DNA from: Candidatus Poribacteria bacterium
GTDB taxonomy: Bacteria > Poribacteria > WGA-4E > WGA-3G
Length of the DNA stretch: 42,471 nt
Assembly (NCBI GenBank): GCA_028824685.1
Contig: JAPPCZ010000008.1
Span: 1 to 42,471 of the forward strand
Direction of reading: 5' to 3'
Shown: positions 24,861 to 34,391 of the stretch, piece by piece
How positions within the stretch are numbered: position 1 is the first letter of the stretch
Layout of the letters: each line of letters starts with the position of its first letter
Program-made: the position numbers and the translations under genes
The notes under the pieces: model-generated
What the model was told of the DNA's origin: nothing
Database searches by the model: none
Seen by the model: only the letters and a program-made list of their open reading frames with translations

Positions 24861-26219
24861 ATGTTTCAAAAAATATTGATTGCAAACCGCGGTGAGATTG
24901 CTATCCGTATAATCCGTGCTTGTAAAGACATGGATATTAAGACCGTTGCTATTTACTCAACAGCAGACGAAGACGCTCTTCACGTTGAATACGCTGATGA
25001 GGCATACTGCATCGGGCCGCCTCCTTCCGCAGAAAGTTATCTTAAATATGCCAACATTACTGCTGTAGCGGACTTTGCTAATGTTGATGCGATACATCCT
25101 GGGGCCGGATTCCTCGCTGAAGATGCACAGTTTGCTGAAATTTGTGAAGCACATCAAATCAAATTCATTGGCCCCTCCATTGATGACCTCAACACTATGG
25201 GGGACAAGATCCGCGCGCTTGAAACAGTCGCGAAGGCAGGTCTAAAACTTGTCCCCGGTAGTCAAAACAGGAAACGAAAAAAAGACAAAAAAGCCACCGT
25301 TGAATCCGCTGAAGAAGCAGCCGAACTTGCAGAAAAAATCGGATATCCGGTTGGAATCAAAGCATCCGCTGGCGGCGGCGGCCGCGGCATTCGCATCGCA
25401 CACAATCGCCCCAGTCTGTTCAACTTATTCCACATCGCAAAATCTGAGAGTGAAGCCGCGTTTGGAAACGCCGATGTTTACATTGAAAAATGGATAGAAG
25501 AGGCACGTCATATTGAAGTTCAGGTTTTAGGAGATTCTCACGGAAATGTTGTCCATTTCGGAGAACGTGAATGTTCCATCCAACGCAAACAGCAAAAACT
25601 ATTGGAAGAAGCCCCTGCTGCGTCTATTTCCGCTAAACTTCGGAATGAAATTTGCAAAGCTGCTGTCAAAGCCGCTAAGTCAATCGGATACCTAAATGCT
25701 GGCACAATTGAGTTCGTCGTTGATAAGAACGAAAACTTCTATTTCCTCGAGATGAATACGCGTATTCAGGTTGAACACACTATCACCGAAAGCATTACTG
25801 GTATTGACCTAATTAAAGAACAGATTCGTTTAGCGATGGGAGAGGAACTTGGATACAACCAATCTGATATTCACATCAACGGACACGCGATTGAATGCAG
25901 AATCAATGCCGAAGACCCTGCCAATCAGTTTATGCCTTCACCAGGGTTAGTTACAGACTATCAACCTCCCGGTGGCATCGGCATTCGTGTTGATGGGTAT
26001 ATCTATACCGGCTATACAGTTCCTCCACATTACGATTCACTGGTCGCCAAATTAATCGCTGTTGGTAGAGATCGTGACGAAGCAATTGCCCGATTAAAGC
26101 GAGCACTTTCCGAATTTAAGATTGAAGGTATCAATACTACAATTCCACTCCATCAAAATATTCTGAATGACGAGCGCTTTCTAAACCGAAATATTTTCAC
26201 TAACTTTCTAAAAACATGA
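24861..26219 (+). CDS. accC: biotin carboxylase subunit of acetyl-CoA carboxylase
   Basis: The 452-residue ATP-grasp enzyme carboxylates biotin on AccB. Family motifs are FQKILIANRGEIAIRIIRAC, HPGAGFLAE, KASAGGGGRGI (ATP loop), HIEVQVLGDSHGNVVHFGERECS and the active-site FLEMNTRIQVEH. Unusually, the loop just before the ATP-grasp lid carries a basic stretch (NRKRKKDKK) in place of the acidic GPLGDDMD type seen in E. coli. The last codon overlaps the next gene as ATGA, so the secreted CRTAC1-like protein is translationally coupled to it. Length and C-terminal domain are normal. Confidence 0.95.
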   Translation: MFQKILIANRGEIAIRIIRACKDMDIKTVAIYSTADEDALHVEYADEAYCIGPPPSAESYLKYANITAVADFANVDAIHPGAGFLAEDAQFAEICEAHQIKFIGPSIDDLNTMGDKIRALETVAKAGLKLVPGSQNRKRKKDKKATVESAEEAAELAEKIGYPVGIKASAGGGGRGIRIAHNRPSLFNLFHIAKSESEAAFGNADVYIEKWIEEARHIEVQVLGDSHGNVVHFGERECSIQRKQQKLLEEAPAASISAKLRNEICKAAVKAAKSIGYLNAGTIEFVVDKNENFYFLEMNTRIQVEHTITESITGIDLIKEQIRLAMGEELGYNQSDIHINGHAIECRINAEDPANQFMPSPGLVTDYQPPGGIGIRVDGYIYTGYTVPPHYDSLVAKLIAVGRDRDEAIARLKRALSEFKIEGINTTIPLHQNILNDERFLNRNIFTNFLKT

Positions 26220-27961
26220 AATCCTTTATAGGTGCAACAACAGAAAGATGGCGTGTTCGAAAATATGTTTGTTACATTGTAGTGTTGATATTTATCACAA
26301 TACATGCACTTGCACAACCCGCTACCTTTGTTGATGTAACACTTGAATCAGGTATACGTTTTCAACACTCAAAAGGTGTTCGTTCCAGTTTACTGCCTGA
26401 AGATATGGGTTCTGGTGCTGGTTTTGCTGATATAGATAATGATGGCGATGTCGATCTCTATATTGTAAATATACCTGGACCATTCACAGAAACACCGGCC
26501 ACACCCACCTCACATTCCCAAAAAAACGCTACAATACCTGCAAATATACTTTACCGGAATAATGGTAATGGCACATTTACTGACATTACAGATACTGCCA
26601 AAGTTGGAGATACAGGATACGGTATGGGTTGTGTCTTCGCAGATTACAATGGGGATGGTAATGTCGATCTCTATGTGACAAATTATGGAGTAAATGTGCT
26701 TTATCAGAACAACGGCAACGGCACATTTACTGATGTAACAAAGATAGCGGGAGTCGGTTGTCCGTTGTGGAGTACTGGCGCCGCATTCGCTGATTACGAT
26801 GGTGACAACGACTTAGACCTATATGTTTGTAATTACGTCAAGTATGATCTGGAAAAGTTTGAACAGCAGAAAGAGGAATCCCTACAATCCGGTAAATTCG
26901 TGCCAAATGCACTGAATCCTACCGCCTTTGAACCACAAGATAATGTATTTTACCGAAACAACGGTGACGGAACGTTTACCGATATTACTGCCGAAGTAGA
27001 CGTAGCAGCACCCGGCGGCAGAAGTATGCAAGCCATTTTCAGCGACTTTGACAATGACAATGATATGGACCTGTACGTCGCAAACGATACTTCTGAAAAC
27101 CACATCTTCCGAAACGAGGGAAACGACACTTTTACCGATGTTAGTGCTGACTCATGGGCTGCGGACTTTCGCGGATCAATGGGTTTGGCTGCGGGGGATT
27201 ACGATGCAGACGGAGATATTGACCTCTTTATCAGTCATTGGATAGATCAGGAATATGTTCTCTACAGAAATCTGTTGCAGGAAAACGAAGCGATAGAAAA
27301 TAGTAATCCCAAACGCATCCGATTTGTAGATGAATCCTATTCTGCTATGCTTGCAGAAGTCACATTAAAAGAAATCGGATGGGGCACCGCTCTCTTTGAC
27401 TATGACAACGATGGTGATTTGGATATCTTTGTAGCAAACGGCAGCACATTCCAAAAACTGGACCAACCTGAAGTGCTTATCCCGCAACATAATCAGTTGT
27501 TTCGGAACGAAGGTGATGGCACTTTCAGTGATGTTAGTAAAAGCACGGGTATTGCGAATCTTCCTGCGCGTGTCAGCCGTGGTACTGCGTTTGGCGACTA
27601 TGACAACGATGGAGATGTGGATATATTTATTGCCAATAACTATGACCGACCAACCCTATTACGGAATAACGCTAACGATTTGAGTAACAGCAATAATTGG
27701 TTGCATGTTAAGTTAGTGGGTAAAAACCCAAATCGAGACGCTATCGGCGCGAAAATTCATCTCAAAACAGCAGATTCTACTCAAATACGAGAAATTTACG
27801 CTGGTGAAAGTTACATGTCTGCTAACAGTTTCATCGCTGAATTTGGATTGGGTAAAAACACTCGAGTACAAACGCTGCAGGTCACATGGGCAAACGGTAA
27901 GATACAAACGCTTCAAAATGTATCAGTAAATCAGATGATACAGGTTACGCAGAAACCGTAG
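26216..27961 (+). CDS. CRTAC1-like exported protein with FG-GAP/VCBS repeats and UnbV domain
   Basis: The 581-residue product starts with a signal-type helix (YVCYIVVLIFITIHALAQP), so it is exported. At least seven integrin-like repeats follow, each with a Ca-binding loop of the form D.D.DGD.DL (ADIDNDGDVDLYI, ADYNGDGNVDLYV, ADYDGDNDLDLYV, SDFDNDNDMDLYV, GDYDADGDIDLFI, FDYDNDGDLDIFV, GDYDNDGDVDIFI) and NGNGTF.D. The C-terminal ASPIC/UnbV domain (about residues 500-575) holds NRDAIGAKIHLKT and GLGKNTRVQTLQVTWANGK. Such proteins are extracellular and may bind ligands or assemble surface structures. The ATG overlaps the accC stop (ATGA), an odd functional pairing. Confidence 0.9.
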   Translation: MKSFIGATTERWRVRKYVCYIVVLIFITIHALAQPATFVDVTLESGIRFQHSKGVRSSLLPEDMGSGAGFADIDNDGDVDLYIVNIPGPFTETPATPTSHSQKNATIPANILYRNNGNGTFTDITDTAKVGDTGYGMGCVFADYNGDGNVDLYVTNYGVNVLYQNNGNGTFTDVTKIAGVGCPLWSTGAAFADYDGDNDLDLYVCNYVKYDLEKFEQQKEESLQSGKFVPNALNPTAFEPQDNVFYRNNGDGTFTDITAEVDVAAPGGRSMQAIFSDFDNDNDMDLYVANDTSENHIFRNEGNDTFTDVSADSWAADFRGSMGLAAGDYDADGDIDLFISHWIDQEYVLYRNLLQENEAIENSNPKRIRFVDESYSAMLAEVTLKEIGWGTALFDYDNDGDLDIFVANGSTFQKLDQPEVLIPQHNQLFRNEGDGTFSDVSKSTGIANLPARVSRGTAFGDYDNDGDVDIFIANNYDRPTLLRNNANDLSNSNNWLHVKLVGKNPNRDAIGAKIHLKTADSTQIREIYAGESYMSANSFIAEFGLGKNTRVQTLQVTWANGKIQTLQNVSVNQMIQVTQKP

Positions 27962-27978
27962 CTTATATTTTACCTACT

Positions 27979-29376
27979 ATGAACACCAACTCCAAAATCT
28001 CAAAACAAGCACCCCTTTCAACCTCGCCAAAATCTGCTCTGTTGACAGAATCTGAGATGGCACTGTTCGTAGACTACTATCAACTCACGATGGGGCAAGC
28101 AGATTTCAAAAACCGAAACGATGCTATTATTACTGCCAATTACTATGTCCGCAAAATCCCGCAAGGTGAATATCTCATCGCAGCAGGTCTTGAGCAGGTT
28201 ATCCATTACATTTTGAATCTGTGCTTTACCGATAATACCCTCAACTGGTTAGCACAGAGCGGCGAATTAGATAGAGACTACCTCGAATCGTTGAAAGATT
28301 TCCGATTTGACGGTTCTATTTATGCTGTCCCTGAAGGAACTCTCGTTTTTCCGAACGAACCGATTATCAACGTTACCGGCAGATCCCGTGATGTTCAACT
28401 TTTTGAAACCTATCTGCTCTGTGTGATGAACTTCCAAACGTTGATTGCGACAAAAGCCTCACGAATTGTCCATGCAGCAAGAGGGAAACCGGTCTTTGAT
28501 TTCGGTGCAAGACGCGCACATGGTAGAGATGCGGGTATCCTTGCCGCACGTGCATCCTTCATCGGTGGTGCAAACGGCACATCGCTTGTACTTGCAGGAC
28601 GTTATTTCGATATCCCCTACGTCGGTACGATGGCGCATAAATTTGTCATGGAACGTCCCACAGAGGTTGATGCCTTCCGAGATTACGCTAACGTTTTCCC
28701 ACACAACACGACATTTCTAATTGATACTTACAATACGTTAGAGGGAGCAAGAAATGCATGTATCGTTGCGCATGAGATGGAAACGCGCGGTGTCCGACTA
28801 AAAGCCGTAAGATTGGATAGCGGTGATCTCTTGACACTCAGTAAGGAGGTCCGCCGTATTCTTGATGCAGAAAAACTTAACTATGTTCAGATTATCGCCA
28901 GCCATGACCTTGATGAATTTGAGATAGACAACCTACTCAAGAACGGCTCACCGATTGATAGTTTCGGAGTCGGCACCCGTCTTGCAACTGGTGCTAACTT
29001 TAATTCCGTTACTGGTGAGGGCGGGCCTTCAGCACTCGGTGGTGTCTTCAAGTCAGTTGAACGCGATGGGATACCTATTGGTAAACAGTCACTTGACGAA
29101 CCTGCAAAAGCTACTGTCCCAGGAAGAAAACAGATTTATCGCCAAATTGATACCCATGGACATTACTGTAAAGACTGCGTAACGCTCTGGGATGAACCGC
29201 TATCCGATGGAGAACCGCTCTTAATTCCCATTGTCAAAGGCGGAGAATTGGTGTATAATTTTCCAAGTTTGGCAAACATTCAGGAACGGACAAGGGTAGA
29301 ACTTATGAGATTGCATAAATCTCATAAAACCTTAACCGATGCGAAACCCTATCCCGTTGAAATACATCCAGTGTAA
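27979..29376 (+). CDS. pncB: nicotinate phosphoribosyltransferase
   Basis: The 465-residue enzyme makes nicotinate mononucleotide from nicotinate and PRPP, in the Preiss-Handler branch of NAD synthesis. Motifs are LFVDYYQLTMGQADF at the start, DFGARRAHGRDAGILAARAS, GTMAHKFVMERPTEVDAF, FLIDTYNTLEGARN, VRLDSGDLLTLSKEVR and FGVGTRLATGANF. Length is normal. It begins 17 bases after the CRTAC1-like stop, without a strong Shine-Dalgarno sequence. A decayed partial copy of its last 44 codons lies 1.3 kb downstream (30690-30833), beyond the desaturase. No other NAD genes are nearby. Confidence 0.93.
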   Translation: MNTNSKISKQAPLSTSPKSALLTESEMALFVDYYQLTMGQADFKNRNDAIITANYYVRKIPQGEYLIAAGLEQVIHYILNLCFTDNTLNWLAQSGELDRDYLESLKDFRFDGSIYAVPEGTLVFPNEPIINVTGRSRDVQLFETYLLCVMNFQTLIATKASRIVHAARGKPVFDFGARRAHGRDAGILAARASFIGGANGTSLVLAGRYFDIPYVGTMAHKFVMERPTEVDAFRDYANVFPHNTTFLIDTYNTLEGARNACIVAHEMETRGVRLKAVRLDSGDLLTLSKEVRRILDAEKLNYVQIIASHDLDEFEIDNLLKNGSPIDSFGVGTRLATGANFNSVTGEGGPSALGGVFKSVERDGIPIGKQSLDEPAKATVPGRKQIYRQIDTHGHYCKDCVTLWDEPLSDGEPLLIPIVKGGELVYNFPSLANIQERTRVELMRLHKSHKTLTDAKPYPVEIHPV

Positions 29377-29441
29377 AAAAATATATTAACAAAACTTCCG
29401 TAAATTTCATAGGCAACAGCCTAACAAGGAGAATCACAATA

Positions 29442-30626
29442 GTGTCTATAGAACCAAGTTGCTCGCGTCCTGTTGATGGAGAGGACATTGTTCACCCTCG
29501 CGTTCTACCTTTTATAATTTTTCACCTCACATGTTTTGCGATTATCTGGGTAGATGTTCAACCTGTTGACTGGATTATATGTGGTGCATTGTACGTTATC
29601 CGCATGTTTGGAATCACGGCGGGGTTTCATCGCTACTTTTCGCACCGTTCATTCAAAACAAGTCGTGTATTCCAATTTTTTCTGGCATTTCTGGGGCAGA
29701 GTTCAGCACAACGCGGAACATTGTGGTGGGCAGCAAAACATCGCGAACATCACAAATACTCCGATACAGAACAAGATATACATTCACCAGTTAAACACGG
29801 ATTCTGGCATTCTCACGTGCTTTGGATTTTCTCCAAACGCGGGCGTACCGTAGATTATAGTATAATTAAGGATTTCCGAAAATATCCAGAACTCGTTTGG
29901 CTTGATAAATGGGAGAGACTACCGCCATTCCTATTAGCTATTCTCGTCTTCGCGATTGCAGGTTGGTCCGGACTTATCGTAGGTTTCTTCCTCAGTACGG
30001 TGTTCCTTTTTCACGGAACATTTACGATTAATTCTCTTTCTCACGTGTTCGGGAAACAGTCGTATGTCACAGGAGACAATTCCCGCAACAACTTATTTTT
30101 AGCAATCATTACTCTGGGGGAAGGATGGCATAACAATCACCATCATTTTCCAAGTGCCACACAGCAAGGCTTTCATTGGTGGCAAATTGATGTGACATAT
30201 TATATTTTGAAAACTTTGTCCGTTTTTAGAATCGTTTGGGACCTTCGATCACCCCCAAAGCATGTAATTGAGGGCAAACGTAAATTGTCCGCAATTACCA
30301 TTGAAAGAGCAGCCGAACAACTTGTTTCAAGTTTTTCAATTGAACAAATCGGCAAAGCGGTTTTGAAAGCGTGGGCACACACGCCAAAGTTAGAAGAACT
30401 CCGTAAACGAGCACGCATCAGTCAGGCAGAAGTTGAAACATTTCTCAGAGAAATGAAGATCCTTGAGTTGCCGAAAATAGAAAATCTTAAAGATAAGGCA
30501 CAAAACATGTTTACCTATATCCCATCCTTAAATCCAATTGTTGAACGGGCAAATCAAATCATCGTTCACGCAGTTTCAGCATGGCTGCTTCAGAACGACC
30601 TATGCGAATCAGCGGTTGGGGTGTAG
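29442..30626 (+). CDS. fatty acid (acyl-CoA delta-9-type) desaturase
   Basis: This 394-residue membrane di-iron desaturase has the three histidine boxes: HRYFSH (residues 63-68), HREHH (100-104) and HNNHHH (230-235), separated by hydrophobic segments. It should introduce a double bond into an acyl chain, probably at delta-9. A C-terminal extension of about 100 residues (SIEQIGKAVLKAWAHTPKLEELRK...) is longer than the usual bacterial enzyme and contains helical charged segments; its role is unknown. The start is GTG 29442 with AAGGAG at 29425-29430. It is flanked by the intact pncB and the pncB remnant, suggesting a local duplication or insertion. Confidence 0.9.
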   Translation: MSIEPSCSRPVDGEDIVHPRVLPFIIFHLTCFAIIWVDVQPVDWIICGALYVIRMFGITAGFHRYFSHRSFKTSRVFQFFLAFLGQSSAQRGTLWWAAKHREHHKYSDTEQDIHSPVKHGFWHSHVLWIFSKRGRTVDYSIIKDFRKYPELVWLDKWERLPPFLLAILVFAIAGWSGLIVGFFLSTVFLFHGTFTINSLSHVFGKQSYVTGDNSRNNLFLAIITLGEGWHNNHHHFPSATQQGFHWWQIDVTYYILKTLSVFRIVWDLRSPPKHVIEGKRKLSAITIERAAEQLVSSFSIEQIGKAVLKAWAHTPKLEELRKRARISQAEVETFLREMKILELPKIENLKDKAQNMFTYIPSLNPIVERANQIIVHAVSAWLLQNDLCESAVGV

Positions 30627-30689
30627 TGAATATGGATATGGGTTGGGTTGAACTGAAGGTAAAACTAACCCTGACCTAAAGACATTAGA

Positions 30690-30833
30690 CTTTGGTATAT
30701 AATTTCCAATCTGGCAGACATTCAGGCGCGGACGAGGATTGAACTTATGAGATTGGGGGAATCTCATAAAGTTTTGACAGATGCTAAACCTTATACGGTT
30801 AAAATACATTCAGGATTGACAAAATTATTTTAA
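30690..30833 (+). pseudogene. decayed C-terminal fragment of a second nicotinate phosphoribosyltransferase
   Basis: About 140 bases align with the last 44 codons of pncB (29250-29376). They share VYNF, then L-A-(N/D)-I-Q-x-RTR-x-ELMRL, then SHK-x-LTDAKPY, about 70% amino-acid identity by eye. Two single-base deletions near 30705-30712 break the frame, and nothing upstream matches the enzyme. A stop at 30831 ends the tail (a few residues longer than in pncB). Many differences are synonymous or conservative, so it was probably a functional paralogue before decay. It ends 13 bases before the dockerin protein start. Confidence 0.8.
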
Positions 30834-30846
30834 TAGGGAAGAAATC

Positions 30847-33840
30847 ATGAAAACCACTTTATCTGTTTTCCTTTCGGCTATCTTTTTGTGTGTTATCGTT
30901 TCTCAAGGTCTAACTTTTGAATACCACTGGGAAATAGATGAAACGCCTGAAGGACAAGAGAGTGCTACCGTCGTTGAACCTGTACAAGTAACGATACTTG
31001 ATGAACAGATAGAAATTGCATCTCACAGCGCATCACTATGGTTAATGAGGCGTTACTCCGTTCACCTCGGTACTGAATGGAGCGGCGCACATGCATATAA
31101 ACTACTACAAACCTTTGAATCGATACCGCAAGAAAGGAACAGTTTTAGGGATAAGAACCCTCGGGTACCGATCTCACTATGGAAACTCAGTAATAGACAC
31201 ATTCAAGATGACATTGAAATTGAATTTCAGGGTGACACAAAGGTTGTCACTGTTGCTGAAGAGGCGTTTACTTATGCCAACCCTTTATTAGCGGAAATTG
31301 AGGGTGTGCGCGGTAGATATTTCTCAAAACGACTCCACCGTGCTGTAGTTCGGTTTGTAACAGATAATGCGACACATAGATACGGGTTTATACGGATATT
31401 GAGAGACCGTTATGATGTCAGTATAGATGTACCTGATTATACCGAACTAACACGTCATACAACGGGTGAACACGCGGGACGATTCAGTGAATTTAAGAAC
31501 GAAGAACTGATGGCAATCGTATCAATGCTTGAAGAGTTTCCGCAAGGCATGCTTAAAACTCCCGGACTGAAATATCTGGTGAGACGTTTAGATGGAACAC
31601 CGCACCCATTCTATCCAGAAGCAGCTGCAGTTGCCTGGACGGGTGCTGGCTACATCGAATTTATGGAAGCTGCGTTTAAAGGACAAGGAGTTGACTCTAT
31701 ACACCGTGTAATCCTACATGAAAAAGCACACTTCCTATGGGAACACCTCTTTGACGAGCAACTCAAACAGGATTGGATTGAACTCGGAGGCTGGTATGAA
31801 AACCCTGACGATAAAGACGGCTGGTCAACAACTAAGCAGACTGAGTTCGTATCTGCCTATGCCCATGGCGTAAATCCGAATGAAGATATGGCGGAGAGTA
31901 TCAGTCACTACATCGTCCGACCTGACAAGTTACGTTCGCGGTCCCCTGCCAAATACGAATTTATCCAAAATAGAGTTATGCACGGTACTCGCTACATCTC
32001 AAAAATACGCGAAGACTTGACTTTTGAAGTCTACAACCTCTATCCTGACTATGTGTATCCAGGGAAGATTATACGGGTTGACATACAGGTCAATGGTAAA
32101 CCCGAGGAAGATAAGCAAATCACGATAGAAATCGAAATTCATGGCGAGAGCAACTTGGATAGTGCCCATGGAGCATACATGCGCCTATTTAGTGAACGTA
32201 TAGAGTGTCCATTTGAAGATGTAGGGCTTTCACCTATCAATCCCCAAGGACAACGAATTTCTGCGGGGCATATTTTTCGAGGACATCTTACCTTATCACG
32301 CTATGCAGTAAAAGGCTATTGGACTCCAGACCAGATTCGGCTTAGGGATGCCAATGGAAACGAGCGGTACCAATCCCAAACCGATATCGGATGGAAACTC
32401 TATATTGACAATCCACTTGAGCATTGTAAAGCACCCATTTATGTCAAAAATTCAGTGAGACTCTCTTTGTCACAAGAGTTAACCGAAAGGGGACATCCTT
32501 ATCAAATCGTTCACGTGCGTTGGCGAGTGATTGAACGTTTTGGTGTAACAGGTTGTACTGCCGTAATGAACGATAAAAACCGTAAAACCTATTCTATAGG
32601 TGGAGGTAATGGGTACGGGGTTGATGAGGGGAAAACGATCGCACAGAAGGGAGGTGAAGTCCAGGCTAACATAGTCGTTCCAGACTATCGTCAGAGCGGA
32701 ACTTATTCACTTGCTTACATTGAAACAGGAAATATTTCGGGGAACATTGGTGGTGCCTGGTTTATTCCACCAGAAGAGCAAAGCTTAATAAGAGAAAATG
32801 ACCAATTTGTGCTTGATGAAGGACCATACACAATAGAAATACAAACTCGGTTTCCGGATGACACCCCACCGGAATTGGACTTAAATGAGATTACGATCAA
32901 AGCTGAACCTACTCGTCCAACAGACCCAAATGGTGAAACAAGCGTTGATATTAGTTTCAGAGTGAAAGATGACATTAGTGGATATAGTGGTTCAAAAATA
33001 CTTTTACGCGACCCTCAGGGCGTAATGCACGGATTTAACCACGGTGCTCCAGACCATAATTACATGTATTTTATAGGTGATCCCACCGTCTATAAAGACT
33101 ATCAGTTAAGCATTACTTTACCGGTTGGCAGTGTCCCAGGCACATGGGGACTTGCTGAGATGACTGTATTTGATAAAGCAGGGAATACACAACGTGCAAA
33201 CTTTACTGAAATTGTTCGCTTTAGGGTGGATGATGGTACAGTGTTTTCCAAATTTGATGTCAATGAAGACGGTCAAATCAATATACTTGATCTCGTTATC
33301 GTTGCTGCATTCGACGCGTCGAACGAGAGAGCAGATGTCAACGGTGATGGCACTGTCAATATTTTAGATTTAGTGACAGTTGCCAGTCAACTTGGTGAAG
33401 AAGGCATCGCTGCACCTGCTATCAACAATCCAACTGCCGACCAAATCCAGAATTGGATTACACAAGCAATGCAAGCAGATGATGGTAGTCCTGCCTTCCG
33501 CAGAGGTATCCGTACGTTACAAAGTCTCTTACTAAAACTGCGTCCGGAAACGACAGCGTTGTTGCCAAACTACCCGAATCCGTTTAACCCAGAAACGTGG
33601 ATACCGTATCATTTGGCAACCGCCAGCGATGTTCAGATTACAATTTACGATACGAGAGGAAGCGTTGTCCGTACACTTGTACTTGGACATCGTGTGGCAG
33701 GTTATTACACAGACAAAGAACGTGCAGCATATTGGGATGGTCGTAATAATGTGGGTGAACGTATTGCAAGCGGTGTCTATTTTTATCAACTGCAGGCGGA
33801 TTCTATTTCACAACTGCGCAAAATGGTCATTTTGAAGTAA
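30847..33840 (+). CDS. secreted metalloprotease-like protein with dockerin and FlgD-like C-terminal domain
   Basis: The 997-residue protein has a signal peptide (MKTTLSVFLSAIFLCVIVSQG). A zinc-protease-like site follows: HEKAHFLWEH (H291, E292, H295), then EDMAES (346-351) about 55 residues on, as in metallopeptidases with a distal Glu ligand. Beta-rich domains fill about 400-790. A dockerin-type pair of Ca-binding repeats (FDVNEDGQINILDLV from 803, ADVNGDGTVNILDLV from 829) follows. The last 93 residues begin LLPNYPNPFNPETW and match FlgD-like/sorting-type domains. Proteolysis and surface sorting are inferred. GGAAGAA precedes ATG 30847. Confidence 0.83.
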   Translation: MKTTLSVFLSAIFLCVIVSQGLTFEYHWEIDETPEGQESATVVEPVQVTILDEQIEIASHSASLWLMRRYSVHLGTEWSGAHAYKLLQTFESIPQERNSFRDKNPRVPISLWKLSNRHIQDDIEIEFQGDTKVVTVAEEAFTYANPLLAEIEGVRGRYFSKRLHRAVVRFVTDNATHRYGFIRILRDRYDVSIDVPDYTELTRHTTGEHAGRFSEFKNEELMAIVSMLEEFPQGMLKTPGLKYLVRRLDGTPHPFYPEAAAVAWTGAGYIEFMEAAFKGQGVDSIHRVILHEKAHFLWEHLFDEQLKQDWIELGGWYENPDDKDGWSTTKQTEFVSAYAHGVNPNEDMAESISHYIVRPDKLRSRSPAKYEFIQNRVMHGTRYISKIREDLTFEVYNLYPDYVYPGKIIRVDIQVNGKPEEDKQITIEIEIHGESNLDSAHGAYMRLFSERIECPFEDVGLSPINPQGQRISAGHIFRGHLTLSRYAVKGYWTPDQIRLRDANGNERYQSQTDIGWKLYIDNPLEHCKAPIYVKNSVRLSLSQELTERGHPYQIVHVRWRVIERFGVTGCTAVMNDKNRKTYSIGGGNGYGVDEGKTIAQKGGEVQANIVVPDYRQSGTYSLAYIETGNISGNIGGAWFIPPEEQSLIRENDQFVLDEGPYTIEIQTRFPDDTPPELDLNEITIKAEPTRPTDPNGETSVDISFRVKDDISGYSGSKILLRDPQGVMHGFNHGAPDHNYMYFIGDPTVYKDYQLSITLPVGSVPGTWGLAEMTVFDKAGNTQRANFTEIVRFRVDDGTVFSKFDVNEDGQINILDLVIVAAFDASNERADVNGDGTVNILDLVTVASQLGEEGIAAPAINNPTADQIQNWITQAMQADDGSPAFRRGIRTLQSLLLKLRPETTALLPNYPNPFNPETWIPYHLATASDVQITIYDTRGSVVRTLVLGHRVAGYYTDKERAAYWDGRNNVGERIASGVYFYQLQADSISQLRKMVILK

Positions 33841-33893
33841 TTTTTATCAATGAACATGTCTGTTTGCATCTACACCGAAATTAAGGAGTAAAC

Positions 33894-34178
33894 ATGCTTA
33901 TGGATAATCCGTATAAATACGTCGGACTCCCTCTCACACCGCTCATGGCACAAGAACTTGTTATAGAATTATTTAGTGGACAGGCTGCTGGAAAAGAGGA
34001 GATCGCAGGTATTGTTGAGGAAACACATCTTAAACGAGGAGGAAATCCGCCAAGGTCTGTTCAGCATCCCATCACCCGAGCACTCACACTTTTGAAGAAA
34101 ACTGGACTTGCGGAAAATCCAATACCCGGTTTTTGGTCAATTCGTTCAAATAAATCAGAAGAAGTTGGAAAGGATTAA
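33894..34178 (+). CDS. small winged-helix-like protein
   Basis: The 94-residue product (MLMDNPYKYVGLPLTPLMAQELVIELF) reads as a helix-turn-helix or winged-helix fold, with helices through GKEEIAGIVEETH and PITRALTLLKKTGLA, and a C-terminal wing-like strand, GFWSIRS. It could bind DNA, but no effector or signature motif supports a specific role. TTAAGGAGTAAAC is a good Shine-Dalgarno sequence before ATG 33894. It is separate from the metalloprotease gene upstream by 53 bases. I do not recognise the family. Confidence 0.55.
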   Translation: MLMDNPYKYVGLPLTPLMAQELVIELFSGQAAGKEEIAGIVEETHLKRGGNPPRSVQHPITRALTLLKKTGLAENPIPGFWSIRSNKSEEVGKD

Positions 34179-34196
34179 GAACATGCTGAAACCGCA

Positions 34197-34273
34197 AATT
34201 GCACGAAATTAACGCACAGACTCACTGCCCTATTCCGTGCAATTAGGTATAAAGTCTGCACCTTTTTGTGCAG
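34197..34273. repeat. two nested/adjacent inverted repeats after the winged-helix gene
   Basis: AATTGCACG (34197-34205) and CGTGCAATT (34236-34244) are exact inverted copies 30 bases apart. CTGCAC (34256-34261) and GTGCAG (34268-34273) follow as a short hairpin with a T-rich loop. They lie within the 213-base gap before the Sm-like gene. They may end the upstream transcript; no T-tract follows either one. Confidence 0.4.
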
Positions 34274-34324
34274 TTGTCTCATGCATTTCACAAAGCAGTC
34301 CATCAGTTATGTAAATTGTCTAAA

Positions 34325-34352
34325 TTGAGATTCACAAATTACATAATATTAT
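34325..34352 (+). promoter_or_regulatory. possible promoter for the Sm-like gene
   Basis: TTGAGA (34325-34330), 16 bases, then TATTAT (34347-34352) lie about 40 bases before the start codon at 34392, in a very AT-rich stretch. The hexamers are imperfect and other AT-rich -10 choices exist. Confidence 0.4.
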
Positions 34353-34391
34353 GATAAAATATCAGAAATTATAATTTTGGAGGCACATCCC

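Noticed and set aside
30638..30655. GGGTTGGGTTGAACTG fragment after the desaturase as another repeat copy
   Set aside because: It resembles the arm at 34984, but only about 13 bases match and no second arm is present, so it is too short to call.
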